A stretch of DNA of 64,000 bases from Schizochytrium sp. CCTCC M209059. Taxonomy: Eukaryota > Sar > Bigyra > Thraustochytrida > Thraustochytriidae. Shown here piece after piece: positions 9,504 through 19,446 of this stretch (the stretch's first letter is position 1; each line of letters starts with the position of its first letter). Under the pieces are notes generated by a model. The model saw nothing but the letters and a program-made list of their open reading frames with translations. It searched no databases and was not told the origin of the DNA. The translations under genes and the position numbers were made by a program. Where the stretch lies: assembly GCA_000818945.1 (NCBI GenBank), contig KN805415.1, forward strand, positions 186,275 through 250,274. Direction: 5' to 3'.

Positions 9504-12500
9504 TTAGAGCGCGTTGGTGGGCTCGTAGACAAAGGCAGCATCCTCGGTCTCGAGGTCAATGCGCGGGTCGTTGCGCAGGGCGTTGAGACGGCGCAGGTAG
9601 CAGGCACCACGGAGGATTTGCAGGTTGATCTGGACGACACAGGGGTACTCGTTGGAGACAGCGGGGTCGAGGTAGGTGCCCTTGATGAAGTCGTTGAAGG
9701 CGCCAATGGCCGGGCCACACCAGACCTGGTAGTCCATGACGCGGTCCGGGGCGCCCATGTTGGCCCAGCGGCTGGCAAGACCAAGGTACCAGCGGAAGCA
9801 GAGCGACATCTTGAGCTTGGGGTCGTGCTCGGCGCGCTGGATCTTCTCCGGGTTCTTGAGACCGTTAATGTAAAAGTCCTTGGTCTCCTCCCAGACCTCC
9901 TGGAGTGCGCGCTTGAAGATACGCTTCTCGATGCGCTCGAGCTCGGCAGGAGGCATGGAGTCGAAGGAGTCGTACTTGCAAAAGAGCTCGTAGAGCTTGT
10001 TGGCGCGCGAGGGGAACATGGTTCCCTTCTTGAGGACCTGGAGCTTGACGCCCTCCTCGAACATGTCGGCGGCCGGGGCCATGCAGATATCCGAGTAGGT
10101 GGCCTGCGAGAGCTGCTTGCGCACGTTGTCGCAGGTGCCGGACTGCTTGGCGACCTGGTTGACAGTGCCGGTGACGATGAAGGCGGCGCCCATGGTGAGC
10201 GCGGCGGCGGCGGCCTGCGGGCAGCCGACGCCACCGCCGGCGCCAACGCGGACGCGGAGGTGCGCGGGGTAGCCGCACTCGCGGTGCAGGCGGTTGCGGA
10301 GGTTGATGATGAGCGGGAGGATGACGTGGATGGGGCGGTTGTCGGTGTGGCCGCCCGAGTCAGCCTCGACAGCGATATCGTCGGCGACGGGAACGCGGCG
10401 CGCGAGCTCGGCCTGCTCCTGGGTGATCTCGCCCGAGGCGATGAGCTTCTCGAGGAGGTGCTCCGGGGCCGGGCGGATGAACATCTCGGCGAGCTCGGTG
10501 CGCGAGACCTTGCCGATGATGCGGTTGCGGATGTTGACCGAACCGTCGGCGTTGCGCGAGAGGCCGGCGGCGCGGTAGCGCACGACCTGCGGGGTGAGGG
10601 TCATGAATGCCGAGGCCTCCACCACAGTGACGCCCTTCTCGAGGAAGAGATCGACGTTGCCCTTCTCGAGGTTGCTGTCAAAAGGCGAGTGGATGAGGTT
10701 GACGGCGTAGGGGCCCTGAGGCAGGGCGGCCTGGATCTTCTCGAGGGCGGCGCGCACGTGGTGCATGGGGAGGCCGCCGGCGCCAAAGGAGCCGAGGATC
10801 TTGCGCTTGCCGGCGGCGATGACGAGGTCCGCCGAGGCAATGCCCTTGGCCATGGCGCCCGTGTACAGCGGGGCGACGACGCCGTAGGTCTCCATGAAGG
10901 AGCGGTCACCGAGGTCGCCGAGCGTGCAGGGCTGCACGATGGTGGCCTGGCCGGAGGCCACGTCGGTGTGCTTCTTGAGCTGGCCGCTGGTCGGGTCCTG
11001 CGAGAGGTAGAGCGGGGCATCGAGCTCGAGGAGCTCGGTCTTGAGCTGCTTGAGGTCGATGGTCTGGGCCGGGCCGGAGGCGACAGCGGGGCTCGAGCGC
11101 GTGCGCTCGACGGACGAAGCCGAGGAGCCCACAGAGGCGGCGGAGGAGGCGGCGGCAGGGGCCTCACCGGAGGCGATGCGCACGCGAATGTTGCTCACCG
11201 AGTAGACGCGGAGGCTGTCGGCCCAGAGGAAGCCGTCGGCGACGAGGTCGACAACGCCGTCGTGGGCGTCCACGGACACGATGTGGACCTCCGAGTCCAT
11301 CTTCTTGCTCTTGGGCGTGAGCTGGCCGCGGTACTTCCAGCTGATCTTGCCCGGGGCGTGCACAAAGGTGGGGTTGGCAATGCCGTGCTTGCCAGCGAGA
11401 TCCTCGTGGGCGGCGATGGCCTCGACGAGCTGGAACATGGACTCGACACCGAGACTTCCGGGCATGACCGAGTCAAACCAAAAGTGGCACGAGAAGAACC
11501 AGTCGTTCGGGTTGACCGTCTTGGAACCGTGGGCGTAGCCGAGGCTCTTCTTGCCGCTGCCGGAGACAATGTCGACGGCGTCGAGGTACTGGCCCTGGTC
11601 CGTGCGGCGGTTGAGCTGGGCGCCGCTGGGGGCGTTGGCGAAGATGGCGGTGCGGCCGCTGCCGTTGGGGCGCACGTCAAAGGAGGAGACCTGCGAGGCC
11701 GGAACCTTGTTCTCAATGAACCAGGGCTCCGACTTGCGGCCGTTGTCGAGGCCGGCCTGGGCGGCAAAGACCTCGGGCACGAACCAGCCGAACGAGGTCG
11801 AGCCCTTGTAAAAGAGCACATCATCGACGTAGAGCTCAAAGGTGAAGCGGTGGACGCCCATCTCGCCGAGCATGCTGTAGCCAGTGCACTTGGTGACGTT
11901 GCGGATAGTCTTGCCGCGGTAGTCGAGGTCGGCGCGCACGAACTCGGCGTTGGCGTCGAGGTTGCGGAAGAGGATGTCGTCCTTCTCCATGGTCAGGGGC
12001 GCCTTGAGCACCGAGGTGAGCACACCCGAGGTCTGGAGGGCGATCTCCATGAGGATCGAGTACGGCATGTGGGCATCGTTGCAGGCGCCCTTGTAGAACC
12101 AGGCGTCCGCGGGGCAGTCGAACTCGCCGACCATGGTACCCTTGGAGGGGTCGAGGTCGATGTTGCGGTAGTTGACGTGCTTGAGGTCAGACACAGACAC
12201 GGCGCGGGTGACGAGAGCGAGGTCCCAAGCGGGGCTGCGGCTGGTGTTCGAGTCGTCGAACTTGGCGAACTCGGGGCCGAGGCACATGCTGACCTTGCCG
12301 GCCATGAACTCGGCCATGTTGAACCAGGTGAGCGGCATCTTGCCCGGGGTGTGGTCGTTATCGTTGGGGTTGCCGGGGAAGGGCGTAAAGGCGATGTTGC
12401 GCGGCTTGTAGGCCGAGGGCGCAAAAGAGGGCGTCGGGTTGCCCGGGATGCGGGCCATGGGGTGCCAGGACATCTCCTTGGGGGCGAGGGCGTCGCCCTT

Positions 12501-14012
12501 GAGGATGTGCTCGGGAAGGGCAACGGGCTTGGGCGCAAGAACATCGGCGCTGAAGGCAGGCTTGGCCGGGGCGGCGCTGGCGCTGGCGCTGGCGCCGGAG
12601 GAAGCCTTGGAGGCCTCGGGGCCGACAGTGGCGGCGCCGTTGGCAAAGACGGGCTGAACCTTGGAGGGGTTCTTGTTGGTGGAGCGCTTCTGCATCTTGA
12701 GAGCGATGCCCTTAAAGTCGACGACGATCTTCTTGTTGAGGTCGCCCTTGCCGTAGTCGCTGATGCGGTCGAGGCTAAAGTCCTGGCCCTTTTCGAAGTC
12801 GACATCAATGATGTTGACGTCGGCAATGGCGTACGGGTCGTTGTCCTCGTCGAAGCCCATCTCCTTGATCTCCATGACGTAGACGAGCTTGCCCTTGTGC
12901 GGGGAGATTTGGCCGCGGCAGCGGACCTTGTTGGGGTGGCCGTTGACCGGGCGGAAGTCAAAGGGTCCGGTGGTGAGGTGGAGGCCGAGCCAGATCATGT
13001 ACATCTTGAGCATCTGGCTGCAGCCGTCGGAGACGAGGGATCCGGCCATGACCTGATCCTTGACAAAGTGGCAGGGAAAGTACCAGTGGTCGCGCTCGAG
13101 GATCTTTTCACCGACGAGCTGACCGAGGCCGTAGACACCGCCCTTGTGGTCAATGCTGGTGACGCGGTCAATCATGAGCATCTTACGCGCGCAGAGTTTG
13201 TAGTTGATTTCCGGCATGCCGTTCTTGGAGCCAAAGACGGATGCCCAGTCCTTGTCGACGAGGGTCTGCATCTCCTTTTCGTTGAGCTTGGTCTTGTGGA
13301 GGCAGGGGGCGACGGCGTAGGGGGAGACGTCCTGCTTTGGGATCTTGGCGCGGGCGGCGAGGTCGCCGCGGGTGAAGACGACGCCCTTGCCGGCGTCGAG
13401 CTCCTCGTTGGTGAAGAAGCCGGCGCAGCCATCGCGCATCTCGATGAGGAGGCGGCCGTTGACGTAGCAGTCGTACTCGAAGAAGAACATGGAGATGCCG
13501 CCGTCGAGACGCTTGGCGAAGCCGGTGACGCGAATGTCGTACTCGAGGGTCTCGCCCTCGTGGGCCACGCCGTAAAAGGTGAGCGTGGTGTTGAGCAGGC
13601 GGTAGACGCGGTCGCCCTGGTTCTGGAAGTCAATGCCCATGTAGGAGATGAGCATGAGATCGCACTGGCCACTCTCGACCAGGACGGCCCAGGGGCAGTC
13701 TCCGCCCTCGGAGAGCTCTCCGTTGACGGGGAGATCGTACTCGGTGACCATGCGGGCGCCGACGCGGTAGTTGTTGACCTCGGCGTCCATGAGGGTGACG
13801 CGGGTCACGAGCAGGTACTCGCGGGCGGGCAGGCGCACGCGGCGCGGGTACTTGTCGATGACGGCGAACTCGGGTCCGAAGACCTTGGCGATGTCGCCCT
13901 CTGCGAACTCGAGGAGTTCCTCATAGTTGAACACCTCGGTCTTGCCGCTGGTCAGCTCCTCCTTGGTCATCTCCCAGCATGGCTTCTTGTTCGTCTTGAC
14001 ACGGAGCGCCAT
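9504..14012 (-). CDS. orfC: Polyunsaturated fatty acid synthase subunit C (DH-DH-ER), PKS-type
   Basis: Subunit of the anaerobic PKS-like PUFA synthase that builds DHA/DPA from malonyl-CoA in thraustochytrids. This subunit carries two FabA-like dehydratase/isomerase domains and an FMN-dependent enoyl reductase. DH1 has CHFVKDQVMAGSLVSDG with the expected His (H315) and Asp 14 residues later (D329). DH2 has CHFWFDSVMPGSLGVES with H843 and, at the same spacing, E857. An Ala/Ser/Pro-rich linker (about 455-490) separates the DH halves and another (about 945-985) precedes the reductase. The reductase at about 985-1502 is PfaD/nitropropane-dioxygenase-like, with the glycine-rich GAGGGVGCP. The 1502-residue length is what I recall for Schizochytrium subunit C. 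GC-ending codons dominate, which suggests high expression. The gene is intronless and the ATG at 14012 is unambiguous. Subunits A and B, usually at another locus, are not in this window. Confidence 0.98.
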   Translation of the reverse strand: MALRVKTNKKPCWEMTKEELTSGKTEVFNYEELLEFAEGDIAKVFGPEFAVIDKYPRRVRLPAREYLLVTRVTLMDAEVNNYRVGARMVTEYDLPVNGELSEGGDCPWAVLVESGQCDLMLISYMGIDFQNQGDRVYRLLNTTLTFYGVAHEGETLEYDIRVTGFAKRLDGGISMFFFEYDCYVNGRLLIEMRDGCAGFFTNEELDAGKGVVFTRGDLAARAKIPKQDVSPYAVAPCLHKTKLNEKEMQTLVDKDWASVFGSKNGMPEINYKLCARKMLMIDRVTSIDHKGGVYGLGQLVGEKILERDHWYFPCHFVKDQVMAGSLVSDGCSQMLKMYMIWLGLHLTTGPFDFRPVNGHPNKVRCRGQISPHKGKLVYVMEIKEMGFDEDNDPYAIADVNIIDVDFEKGQDFSLDRISDYGKGDLNKKIVVDFKGIALKMQKRSTNKNPSKVQPVFANGAATVGPEASKASSGASASASAAPAKPAFSADVLAPKPVALPEHILKGDALAPKEMSWHPMARIPGNPTPSFAPSAYKPRNIAFTPFPGNPNDNDHTPGKMPLTWFNMAEFMAGKVSMCLGPEFAKFDDSNTSRSPAWDLALVTRAVSVSDLKHVNYRNIDLDPSKGTMVGEFDCPADAWFYKGACNDAHMPYSILMEIALQTSGVLTSVLKAPLTMEKDDILFRNLDANAEFVRADLDYRGKTIRNVTKCTGYSMLGEMGVHRFTFELYVDDVLFYKGSTSFGWFVPEVFAAQAGLDNGRKSEPWFIENKVPASQVSSFDVRPNGSGRTAIFANAPSGAQLNRRTDQGQYLDAVDIVSGSGKKSLGYAHGSKTVNPNDWFFSCHFWFDSVMPGSLGVESMFQLVEAIAAHEDLAGKHGIANPTFVHAPGKISWKYRGQLTPKSKKMDSEVHIVSVDAHDGVVDLVADGFLWADSLRVYSVSNIRVRIASGEAPAAASSAASVGSSASSVERTRSSPAVASGPAQTIDLKQLKTELLELDAPLYLSQDPTSGQLKKHTDVASGQATIVQPCTLGDLGDRSFMETYGVVAPLYTGAMAKGIASADLVIAAGKRKILGSFGAGGLPMHHVRAALEKIQAALPQGPYAVNLIHSPFDSNLEKGNVDLFLEKGVTVVEASAFMTLTPQVVRYRAAGLSRNADGSVNIRNRIIGKVSRTELAEMFIRPAPEHLLEKLIASGEITQEQAELARRVPVADDIAVEADSGGHTDNRPIHVILPLIINLRNRLHRECGYPAHLRVRVGAGGGVGCPQAAAAALTMGAAFIVTGTVNQVAKQSGTCDNVRKQLSQATYSDICMAPAADMFEEGVKLQVLKKGTMFPSRANKLYELFCKYDSFDSMPPAELERIEKRIFKRALQEVWEETKDFYINGLKNPEKIQRAEHDPKLKMSLCFRWYLGLASRWANMGAPDRVMDYQVWCGPAIGAFNDFIKGTYLDPAVSNEYPCVVQINLQILRGACYLRRLNALRNDPRIDLETEDAAFVYEPTNAL

Positions 14013-14046
14013 CGTCTCTGCCGCTTTTTCTTTATCTCCCTCTCGT

Positions 14047-14094
<48 letters not shown>

Positions 14095-14302
14095 GATTCC
14101 GCAGCGGTACTAGTGATCTGCGGCGCGGGCTCGGGCTCGCGGCCGGCCTCTGCTCGCTCTGGATCTCGATTGGGTTCTGCCTCGGGCTCCGCCGCCCGCT
14201 CCCGCTCCCGCTCCCGGCCCTGCTCCTGCTCCTGCGCCTTGTCCTGCTCCCGCCCCTGCTCCGCGCGGGGCCTTCCGCCCGCCGACGCCGCCGGCCTTGT
14301 CG
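14013..14302 (-). promoter_or_regulatory. orfC: 5' flank of PUFA synthase subunit C, truncated by an assembly gap
   Basis: The 290 bp before the start codon contain a CAG/CTG run (14048-14092), 36 bp from the ATG, then GC-rich degenerate GAGCAGG/GGGAGC units (about 14190-14260). The leader and promoter must lie here and in the adjacent gap. I see no TATA box. Confidence 0.5.
14048..14092 (-). repeat. (CAG)15 run in the subunit C leader
   Basis: About 15 perfect units immediately upstream of the subunit C start codon, probably transcribed as 5' UTR. Confidence 0.9.
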
Positions 14303-14786
14303 NNNNNNNNNNNNNNNNNNNNNNNNNNNNNNNNNNNNNNNNNNNNNNNNNNNNNNNNNNNNNNNNNNNNNNNNNNNNNNNNNNNNNNNNNNNNNNNNNN
14401 NNNNNNNNNNNNNNNNNNNNNNNNNNNNNNNNNNNNNNNNNNNNNNNNNNNNNNNNNNNNNNNNNNNNNNNNNNNNNNNNNNNNNNNNNNNNNNNNNNNN
14501 NNNNNNNNNNNNNNNNNNNNNNNNNNNNNNNNNNNNNNNNNNNNNNNNNNNNNNNNNNNNNNNNNNNNNNNNNNNNNNNNNNNNNNNNNNNNNNNNNNNN
14601 NNNNNNNNNNNNNNNNNNNNNNNNNNNNNNNNNNNNNNNNNNNNNNNNNNNNNNNNNNNNNNNNNNNNNNNNNNNNNNNNNNNNNNNNNNNNNNNNNNNN
14701 NNNNNNNNNNNNNNNNNNNNNNNNNNNNNNNNNNNNNNNNNNNNNNNNNNNNNNNNNNNNNNNNNNNNNNNNNNNNNNNNNNNNNN
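14303..14786. other. Assembly gap (484 N)
   Basis: Undetermined bases. The flanks are extremely GC-rich and repetitive, which probably caused the gap. The length may be an estimate. Confidence 0.99.
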
Positions 14787-15382
14787 CAGGGCCAGACGCC
14801 CGCGGCGGCCGCCAGCGCGAGCGCCAGGGCCGCCGCCAGCGCCGCGGCCGCCGCGATCGTCGCGGCGCCGGGGGCCTCGATCGCGCCGAAGAGGAGCGCG
14901 GAAATGGTGCCTTCGTCGAGTACTACTCTCTAGGGAACGCGATGCGATGCGATGCGGTGCGAGGCGACGCTAGGATGGGCCCGTACGGCGCTCTTCGTTT
15001 CGGGCTCGCGGAGATCCGCGCGGGGAATCAAGGTCTGCACTGCGAGCGATGCGCGCACTGCGGCGCGTGCGTGAGGCGCGCTCTCTGGCCCTCTGGTGCC
15101 TGCCTGGCTGGCTGCCTGGCTGGCTGGCCGCCCTGTCGCCCGTCTGTGGCTCCCGGCGAGCGATGCGTGCATGCGATGCGATGCGATGCAGACGTATGCG
15201 GATGGCGGCAGATTCACGCGCTCCTGCTTCCCGCTGTGGACCTGAAAAAGGAAAAAGGCATCCAACCATCGTTCATTCATCCCTCGATGAATCCATCCAG
15301 TTTATCTCTCATTCGATCTCTCCACGCGGACTGGAAGCGGCAGCGGCCAGCACGCCGGCCTCGTGGCAAAGCCTGCGCGCAG

Positions 15383-15383
<1 letters not shown>

Positions 15384-15434
<51 letters not shown>
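15384..15434 (+). repeat. (CAG)17 microsatellite
   Basis: About 17 uninterrupted CAG units in intergenic DNA; not inside a supported gene. Confidence 0.92.
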
Positions 15435-15436
<2 letters not shown>

Positions 15437-15604
15437 GCGCCAACGTGGCAGCGGGCGCGCGTGCCGTCATCGCCGCCAGCCCTTCTCAGCGGCGTGCCGG
15501 GGCCGATCTTCTTTCGTTGGTGGTGGCGTGAGAAGGAAAGAAGAAAGCGGGAGAGCTCGAAAGCAAGTAAGCAAGCAAGCCACAGCCACAGCGCGAACCA
15601 GTGA

Positions 15605-15757
15605 CTCGCGTCGCGTCGCGTCGCATCGCATCGCATCGCATCGCATTGCTCCAGGCTGAGCAAACCCTCGCCGGCACGGCGGGCGGGATGTATGTACGTA
15701 TACAAACGTACGTACGTATACGCACGGAGAGGAGAGGAGAGGAGAGGAGAGGAGAGG
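15605..15757 (+). repeat. Cluster of simple repeats: TCGCG/TCGCA, GTACGTATAC and GGAGA
   Basis: TCGCG and TCGCA pentamers lie at 15605-15647, two exact GTACGTATAC decamers at 15694-15703 and 15712-15721, and GGAGA pentamers at 15726-15757. Confidence 0.85.
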
Positions 15758-17606
15758 CCGGGGCGTGGACCGGACCGCCTGACAGAGAGCCAAGAGAGAG
15801 AACCAACCACCAAAACTTTTGAAGAAATCAAAACAAAGAACACCGACCGGCCAACACTTTCCGGGAAAGAGAGAAAAACAAAAACAAAAGAAAATCCAAA
15901 TGAATCCACCCAACTCCAGCTGCACGCTCGGACAAGGCCGCGCTGACCAAGCCAAACCAGGCCAGGCCAGGCCCCGCCGCGGCGACGTCTCCCTCCCTCT
16001 CTCTCCCTCTCCCTCTCCCTCGCTCCGCTCCGCCGCCGCGCCTCGCAGCGCGCCTACCTTCTTGATTCGCGGCAGCGTCTCTCTCTCGCTCGCATCGTGC
16101 TTGCGTACTCACCCCTCCCACAGCCGCTCCCCGCAGCCGCTCACTTCGCCGGTAACCCGGTCCTTAAACCCCAAAGCTCTGCCCGCCCTGCCCGCTCCGA
16201 GTCTGCCCGTTCTGCTCCGCGCTGCTCCGCCCCGCTCTGCGCTGCTCCGCGGCCGCCCTCCCGCCGCGCCTGCGCGCTCTTCCTCCGCTGCGCTGCTGGC
16301 TGGCTGGCCGCGAGAGGGCCGACGTCTGCGGCGGTCTTGGCCGTACGGTATCGCGGCAATACCGTGCGCGCCGGGGGCCTAGGCGCGGCGCCAGCGGAAA
16401 CGCTAGGCCCGCGGCGGCTACCTGCGAGCGCATGACGCAAGGGCATGCGTAGTCTCGCGCGCCGCCGCCGACGTAGGCCGCTGACGAAGACGGAAGCCGC
16501 CGCCGCCACCCGCCTTCTGCTGCCCGCCCAGCCCCGCGCGGGAGCGAGGCAACCGCGGAGGGAGACCGCGGCCGCCTTCCCGTCGCCGGGCGGCGGGCGG
16601 GCGCTTGCTTTCGCAGCGGCAGTGCGCGCGTGCGAGCGGGCGTGCGTACGTGCGTGGAGGAGGCGGAGGTTTGGAGGACATGATGGATGTGAAAGAAGCA
16701 GGGGCCGCGGCAGGTCCGCAGTGACCCCGCGGCGCACGCCCCGCCGAGATCTGATCCGGAAATTGCGAAGCGGCTTGCGTCATCCGCCGAGCGTGCAGCA
16801 GCATGCCATTGGTCCAGGGCAGCACCGCACGCAGCGCGGAGAGAGGGGCGGTGGCAGGAGAGAGGGAGGGAGGGAGGGAGGGAGGGAGGGGGGGAGACAC
16901 TGGCAGGAGGAGGAGCGAGCGGCGGAGCGCACGCGACCAATGGGAGAGAGAGAGAGGTAAAAATGTTCTTTCGTTTAGGTTTGGGTTTAGCTCTTGCCTT
17001 ACCAGAAAGAGGCTGCACGATGCGAAAGGCTTGCGTCGTTCGCACGAGCGACGCATGGAGGGATGGCAGTAGACCTGAGGGGGAAAATGTATAATACACC
17101 CGCCGCCGCGATCATATGTGGGCGCGTGCGCCACCACGTGCCAGGTGAAATACAGCGTTTCATCATGCGGCAAGCTGCGGACCCATCCATCCTGTGGAAA
17201 AGTCTGCATTCTCTTGCTTTCCTTGCCCTTGCGGCTCTTTCGTTAACTACCACGGTCACTCGCACACATCCCGTCAACTTGCCAAGAACCATCCATGTAC
17301 GTATACCAGTATACCGGTACGTAACCTGCTCTCCTTGTCCTTGATTTTCTTTCGCCCATTGCCACAGGCCCACCTCCTCAAATAAGACTCGGCGCCTGCT
17401 TTCATTTGTCTGTGGGCGGGCAATTGCTGCTCTTTACATTTAAACTTGCAAGTCGTTCGTTGTCACTTTATTTCCATGGTTGTCGCGTTGGCCTACGGTC
17501 GTGGTGACCTGCTTTTATTCTCAGATCCTAGTCGAAGAAAAAAAAGCGTTGGCTGTCGAATGTTGAGGGTGAGTGCCGGGGCGTGATGCTGATGATGGCC
17601 TCCAAA

Positions 17607-18062
17607 AATCAAGGTTGAGACCCTGCATCAAGGTGTTGGCTGTCAGGGGGAATATAATCAATGACAAGAGCTGAGCGTGATGAAAGGCTGCTGTCGATCA
17701 AGGGTTTGTCAACGATCAAGGTTTTGCACAATCTCAAGGTCTTGACAAAACAAATCAGGAAAGAATCCGACGAGACGACCAAGATTTTGACAATCGAGAG
17801 TTCGAGAATCCACCAGACCTTGGCAATCGAGAGCCCCGCAATCAGGAACTCGGCAATTTTGTCTATTTCTGAAAGCTCGGCAAGCCAGAGCTCGACAACA
17901 AAGAGCTCGATTCATCGGAATCGACAATCCAGAGCTTGGCAATCAAGATCTCGTGAATCAAAAGCTCGACAATCCAAAGCTCGTAAATTGAAAGCTCGAC
18001 CATAAAGAGCTTGACAATCCAAAGCTCGTCAATTAAAAGCTCGATAATCCGGAGATTGAATA
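17607..18062 (+). repeat. Degenerate 15-bp-period minisatellite
   Basis: About 30 diverged units. The left half resembles AATCAAGGTTTTGAC and the right half AATCCAAAGCTCGAC; units such as GCTCGACAATCCAAA and GCTCGTAAATTGAAA recur at exact 15-bp steps from about 17880 to 18050. Because 15 is a multiple of 3, frames on both strands give five-residue periods. No ATG-initiated long protein fits. Confidence 0.8.
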
Positions 18063-18288
18063 CGCACGACTCTGCTTGACAACAGTACACTCAAGGTCTT
18101 CCCCACGAACCAACCTCCTTATCGAGGGCTTTCTCTTTGCTCCATGTTTTCTTTTCTTCCTTTTCATTATCTCACGACATCAAACAAGGTCATACAGCAA
18201 AAACAGTCCAAGCGAACCCTCTCTGCAATGCATTGGTTCACAAACAAAAGGGGTCCGGTCGGTTGTCGATTAGATAGAGTTGACGCAC
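18063..18288. other. 3' flank of the mitochondrial-type gene
   Basis: 226 bp of non-repetitive, lower-GC DNA between the minisatellite and the stop codon of the minus-strand gene. No feature is recognised. Confidence 0.4.
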
Positions 18289-19446
18289 CTAAGGTTTGTC
18301 CTCAGTTAATGGAGGTCGCATGGCGGCGAGGCGTTCCCATAGCGGATGCTCCTCGTCAAGTTCAACGGCGTCGAAGCGCTCCTCGACAAAGACGGCAGCC
18401 GGTTGGTCGAACTTGAAGTCGAGGTAGTCAAAGAGATCCATCAAAACCTCGATATGCGCAATTTTGAGATTCTTGCGAAAAGTGATGGACTCGCAGAGCA
18501 CGCTGCTCATGGTGTCCGGCATGAGAGCCTGGACCTCCTCGCGAGAACCACCACGCTGCTCGACCATCTTGATCATGTTCTGAAAGCCACTAATCATGTG
18601 AAAGTGGCTGATGCCCTTGAAGCGCAACTCCGCAAAGGTATTGCAAAAGGCGCGCAGGGCCTCGTCTGAAAGCTGAATGTCGTGGCGAAGGCAGCCCCAT
18701 ACCGTGTCGGAGATCCACATGGCTTTGGTGTGAGGCGCCGAGGCCTCAATCTCTGCGCGAATAAGGTCTGAGAGCGGCTCGCCATTGGGCGCATGCTCGG
18801 CAGGGTTAATGTTGAGCTTGGCCATGCCGTCGAGAAGCATGGCGAGATACTTTGGCCGAAAGTTCTTCTCACGCAGGCGCACGTCCGTCGCGTACGTGAG
18901 CGTGTCGAGAACGCGCTCCGGCATGCCAAAGACACGGCGGTGGTTGGGCGAAAGCTCCCGGTTGCGAATGGCGAGCGCGCGCAGGGCGGCCGCGACGCAC
19001 GCGCCGTCGAGCTGGGGCGCGTACTGGAGCACGGCACCCTGCAGAGACGCCAGACGGCCCTTGTTCTCGTAGTAAATGAACTTGTCGTGCAAGCGCACGG
19101 GCTTGATCGGCTTGATGCGCACAGGCCTATTGCCACGGTTCTTCTCGACGCGGCGCTGCACCTTGAGGTCGGCCTTGGTCACCTCCTTGATGCGGCCGTC
19201 CACATGCGCGGGCCTTTCCCAGGGCGCCGTGCCGTGCGGCTGTGGCAGCGGCGAGGGAGGGTCGCGCTTGGGGACGTGATGCACGGGTCGCGCAAAGCGG
19301 CGCACGCCCATACTCGCCTCCACGCGAGCGCCGTTGTTCACGCGGGCGCCGACGCTCGGCAGGCCTGCCGCCATGAGCCGCACGCCAGTGTCATGCAGAC
19401 CTTTTGCGCCCGCAGGCGCCGCGCGACTCGCCGCCGTCCGCAGCAT
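18289..19446 (-). CDS. Probable mitochondrial protein of unknown function
   Basis: A 385-residue protein, starting at the first in-frame ATG (19446); the frame is open further upstream, but only from a GTG. Residues 1-60 look like a mitochondrial presequence: rich in Arg, Ala and Ser with no acidic residue until late (MLRTAASRAAPAGAKG, then MGVRRFARPVHHVPKRD). The body (about 110-385) is helical and reads like weakly conserved helical repeats: YLAMLLDGMAKLNINP, ALRAFCNTFAELRF, IEVLMDLFDYLDFKF. This is reminiscent of the helical-repeat RNA-binding proteins of organelles (FASTK/RAP or OPR type), but no RAP-type C-terminus is evident, so I give no function. An in-frame stop (TAG) occurs about 60 bp upstream of the GTG. 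Confidence 0.75.
   Translation of the reverse strand: MLRTAASRAAPAGAKGLHDTGVRLMAAGLPSVGARVNNGARVEASMGVRRFARPVHHVPKRDPPSPLPQPHGTAPWERPAHVDGRIKEVTKADLKVQRRVEKNRGNRPVRIKPIKPVRLHDKFIYYENKGRLASLQGAVLQYAPQLDGACVAAALRALAIRNRELSPNHRRVFGMPERVLDTLTYATDVRLREKNFRPKYLAMLLDGMAKLNINPAEHAPNGEPLSDLIRAEIEASAPHTKAMWISDTVWGCLRHDIQLSDEALRAFCNTFAELRFKGISHFHMISGFQNMIKMVEQRGGSREEVQALMPDTMSSVLCESITFRKNLKIAHIEVLMDLFDYLDFKFDQPAAVFVEERFDAVELDEEHPLWERLAAMRPPLTEDKP

Larger units (their letters stand above)
14787..17606. other. Gene-poor GC-rich intergenic region
   Basis: About 2.8 kb with no gene I can support. The first 140 bp after the gap are open on the minus strand and would encode an Ala/Leu-rich hydrophobic stretch, but without ATG or visible homology. 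The remainder holds GATGC runs (14940-14960, 15170-15190), a CAG run, GCATC runs, GGAGA runs, GTACGTATAC motifs, a (GGGA)n run (16865-16893) and GC hairpins near 16340-16410. Long open frames (for example 16164-17099, minus) are compositionally random. Confidence 0.5.

Noticed and set aside
9381..14096. 1571-codon open frame on the plus strand
   Set aside because: It is the exact antisense of the PUFA synthase subunit C gene. Its Val/Gly/Leu/Asp/Glu-rich text is a mirror of strong codon bias on the other strand.
14787..14935. Hydrophobic Ala/Leu-rich minus-strand frame next to the gap, considered as a gene end
   Set aside because: No start codon, no homology that I recognise, and the rest is hidden in the gap; not enough to call.
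16164..17099. 311-codon open frame on the minus strand
   Set aside because: Random Pro/Arg/Ala/Ser composition in GC-rich intergenic DNA, no domain, and several overlapping equivalents in other frames.
17661..18090. Open frames with five-residue periodicity, considered as a pentapeptide-repeat protein
   Set aside because: The period comes from the 15-bp DNA repeat and appears in frames on both strands. No single frame spans the array, so it is listed as a minisatellite.
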